Shown in pieces: positions 63,884 to 64,000 of a stretch of 64,000 nt of DNA. The translations under genes and the position numbers were made by a program. The stretch spans positions 248,001 to 312,000 of the forward strand of contig NZ_JAEUAT010000005.1 in the NCBI RefSeq assembly GCF_019511525.1. The letters are read 5' to 3'. The notes under the pieces are model-generated. The model saw only the letters and a program-made list of their open reading frames with translations, ran no database searches and had not been told where the DNA came from. The stretch comes from Rhizobium cauense. Its GTDB lineage: Bacteria; Pseudomonadota; Alphaproteobacteria; Rhizobiales; Rhizobiaceae. Every line of letters begins with the position of its first letter. The stretch's first letter is position 1.

Positions 63884-64000
63884 CTAGAAAAGGCGAAGCC
63901 GTGTCTTGGGTTCAGGCTCCGCTGCTGGATTGCGAACGCCGGGATCGTCCGGCAGTCCGCCGAAGAAGGGGCGCGGTTCGGGTGAAATGGCAGCTTCCGC
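63884..64000 (-). CDS. 3' end of an unrecognised gene (5' end outside window)
   Basis: The minus strand is open from the window edge to a TAG at 63884, giving 38 residues (…PEPRPFFGGLPDDPG… to TRLRLF). The sequence is Pro-rich and matches the codon pattern of neighbours. The gene would continue beyond the window and lies just upstream of TerB. I cannot name it. Confidence 0.5.
   Translation of the reverse strand, partial: AEAAISPEPRPFFGGLPDDPGVRNPAAEPEPKTRLRLF

Noticed and set aside
1..64000. tRNA genes, mobile elements, CRISPR arrays, prophage
   Set aside because: I looked for TTCGAATCC-type T-loops, transposase or integrase motifs and regular repeats and saw none that hold up.

Overview
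The window looks like a housekeeping stretch of a chromosome from the Rhizobium/Agrobacterium/Sinorhizobium branch of the Alphaproteobacteria. The evidence is a high-GC sequence with strong codon bias, family content typical of the group (IalB, DUF2794, DUF2585, DUF1223, a Corbino-type ybhL leader, CtrA-like boxes), Ala-rich tails on S16 and L19, and promoters that resemble CTTGAC-N17-CTATAT. I see no tRNA or rRNA genes, insertion sequences, integrases, prophage or CRISPR arrays.

Layout. 1-3.9 kb: 3' end of exonuclease III, a response regulator coupled to a stand-alone cyclic-nucleotide-binding protein, an L,D-transpeptidase-like protein, an aldo/keto reductase and a SixA-like phosphatase. 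3.9-7.3 kb: leuC and a polar amino-acid ABC permease/binding-protein pair with no ATPase. 7.3-11.9 kb (minus strand): ffh, chorismate mutase, rpsP, rimM, trmD and rplS. 12.1-20.4 kb: a metallo-beta-lactamase-fold protein, a divergent EF-G-like GTPase, then dapF-mtaB-ftsY-yciB-DUF2585. 20.4-23.3 kb (minus): the ccmABCDG cytochrome c maturation cluster. 23.3-29.5 kb: acnA with a structured leader, DUF1223, DUF2794, an acetyltransferase, and ybhL with its leader RNA. 29.5-36.8 kb: ybbP-like and ybbA-like ABC genes divergent from tesA (as in E. coli), thpR, a low-molecular-weight phosphatase, a pterin dehydratase, a YkvA protein, an ECF sigma factor with no visible anti-sigma, and IalB. 36.9-46.7 kb: rlmN, a TrpXYZ-type ABC operon, two LysE exporters, an SDR, argG, a Bcr/CflA exporter and a small unknown gene under a perfect CtrA-type box. 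46.8-54.6 kb: an M3 peptidase, a ferric-iron-type ABC operon and PhoD. 54.7-64 kb: typA, a GNAT, a large adenylation/carrier/membrane-acyltransferase fusion, ppa, DUF167, yggT, an MFS exporter, a glutamine amidotransferase, a TerB protein and the 3' end of another gene.

How the genes fit together. Both protein components of SRP targeting (ffh, ftsY) and much of a ribosome/tRNA-modification set (rpsP, rimM, trmD, rplS, mtaB, rlmN, typA) lie here, mixed with amino-acid biosynthesis (leuC, dapF, argG) and transport. The most novel-looking item is the 882-residue protein at 57348-59996. It joins an ANL adenylation domain, a phosphopantetheine carrier domain and an AT3-like membrane domain in one chain, which suggests a single-polypeptide machine that activates an acid and transfers it across or onto the cell envelope. 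Other points worth a second look are an apparent frameshift in the DUF167 gene at an A8 tract that is also the T-tract of the ppa terminator, two exact TTAA-N7-TTAAC boxes, a terminator-like hairpin upstream of ffh that could end a small RNA, and a strong terminator that ends one base before the start codon of the iron ABC ATPase.
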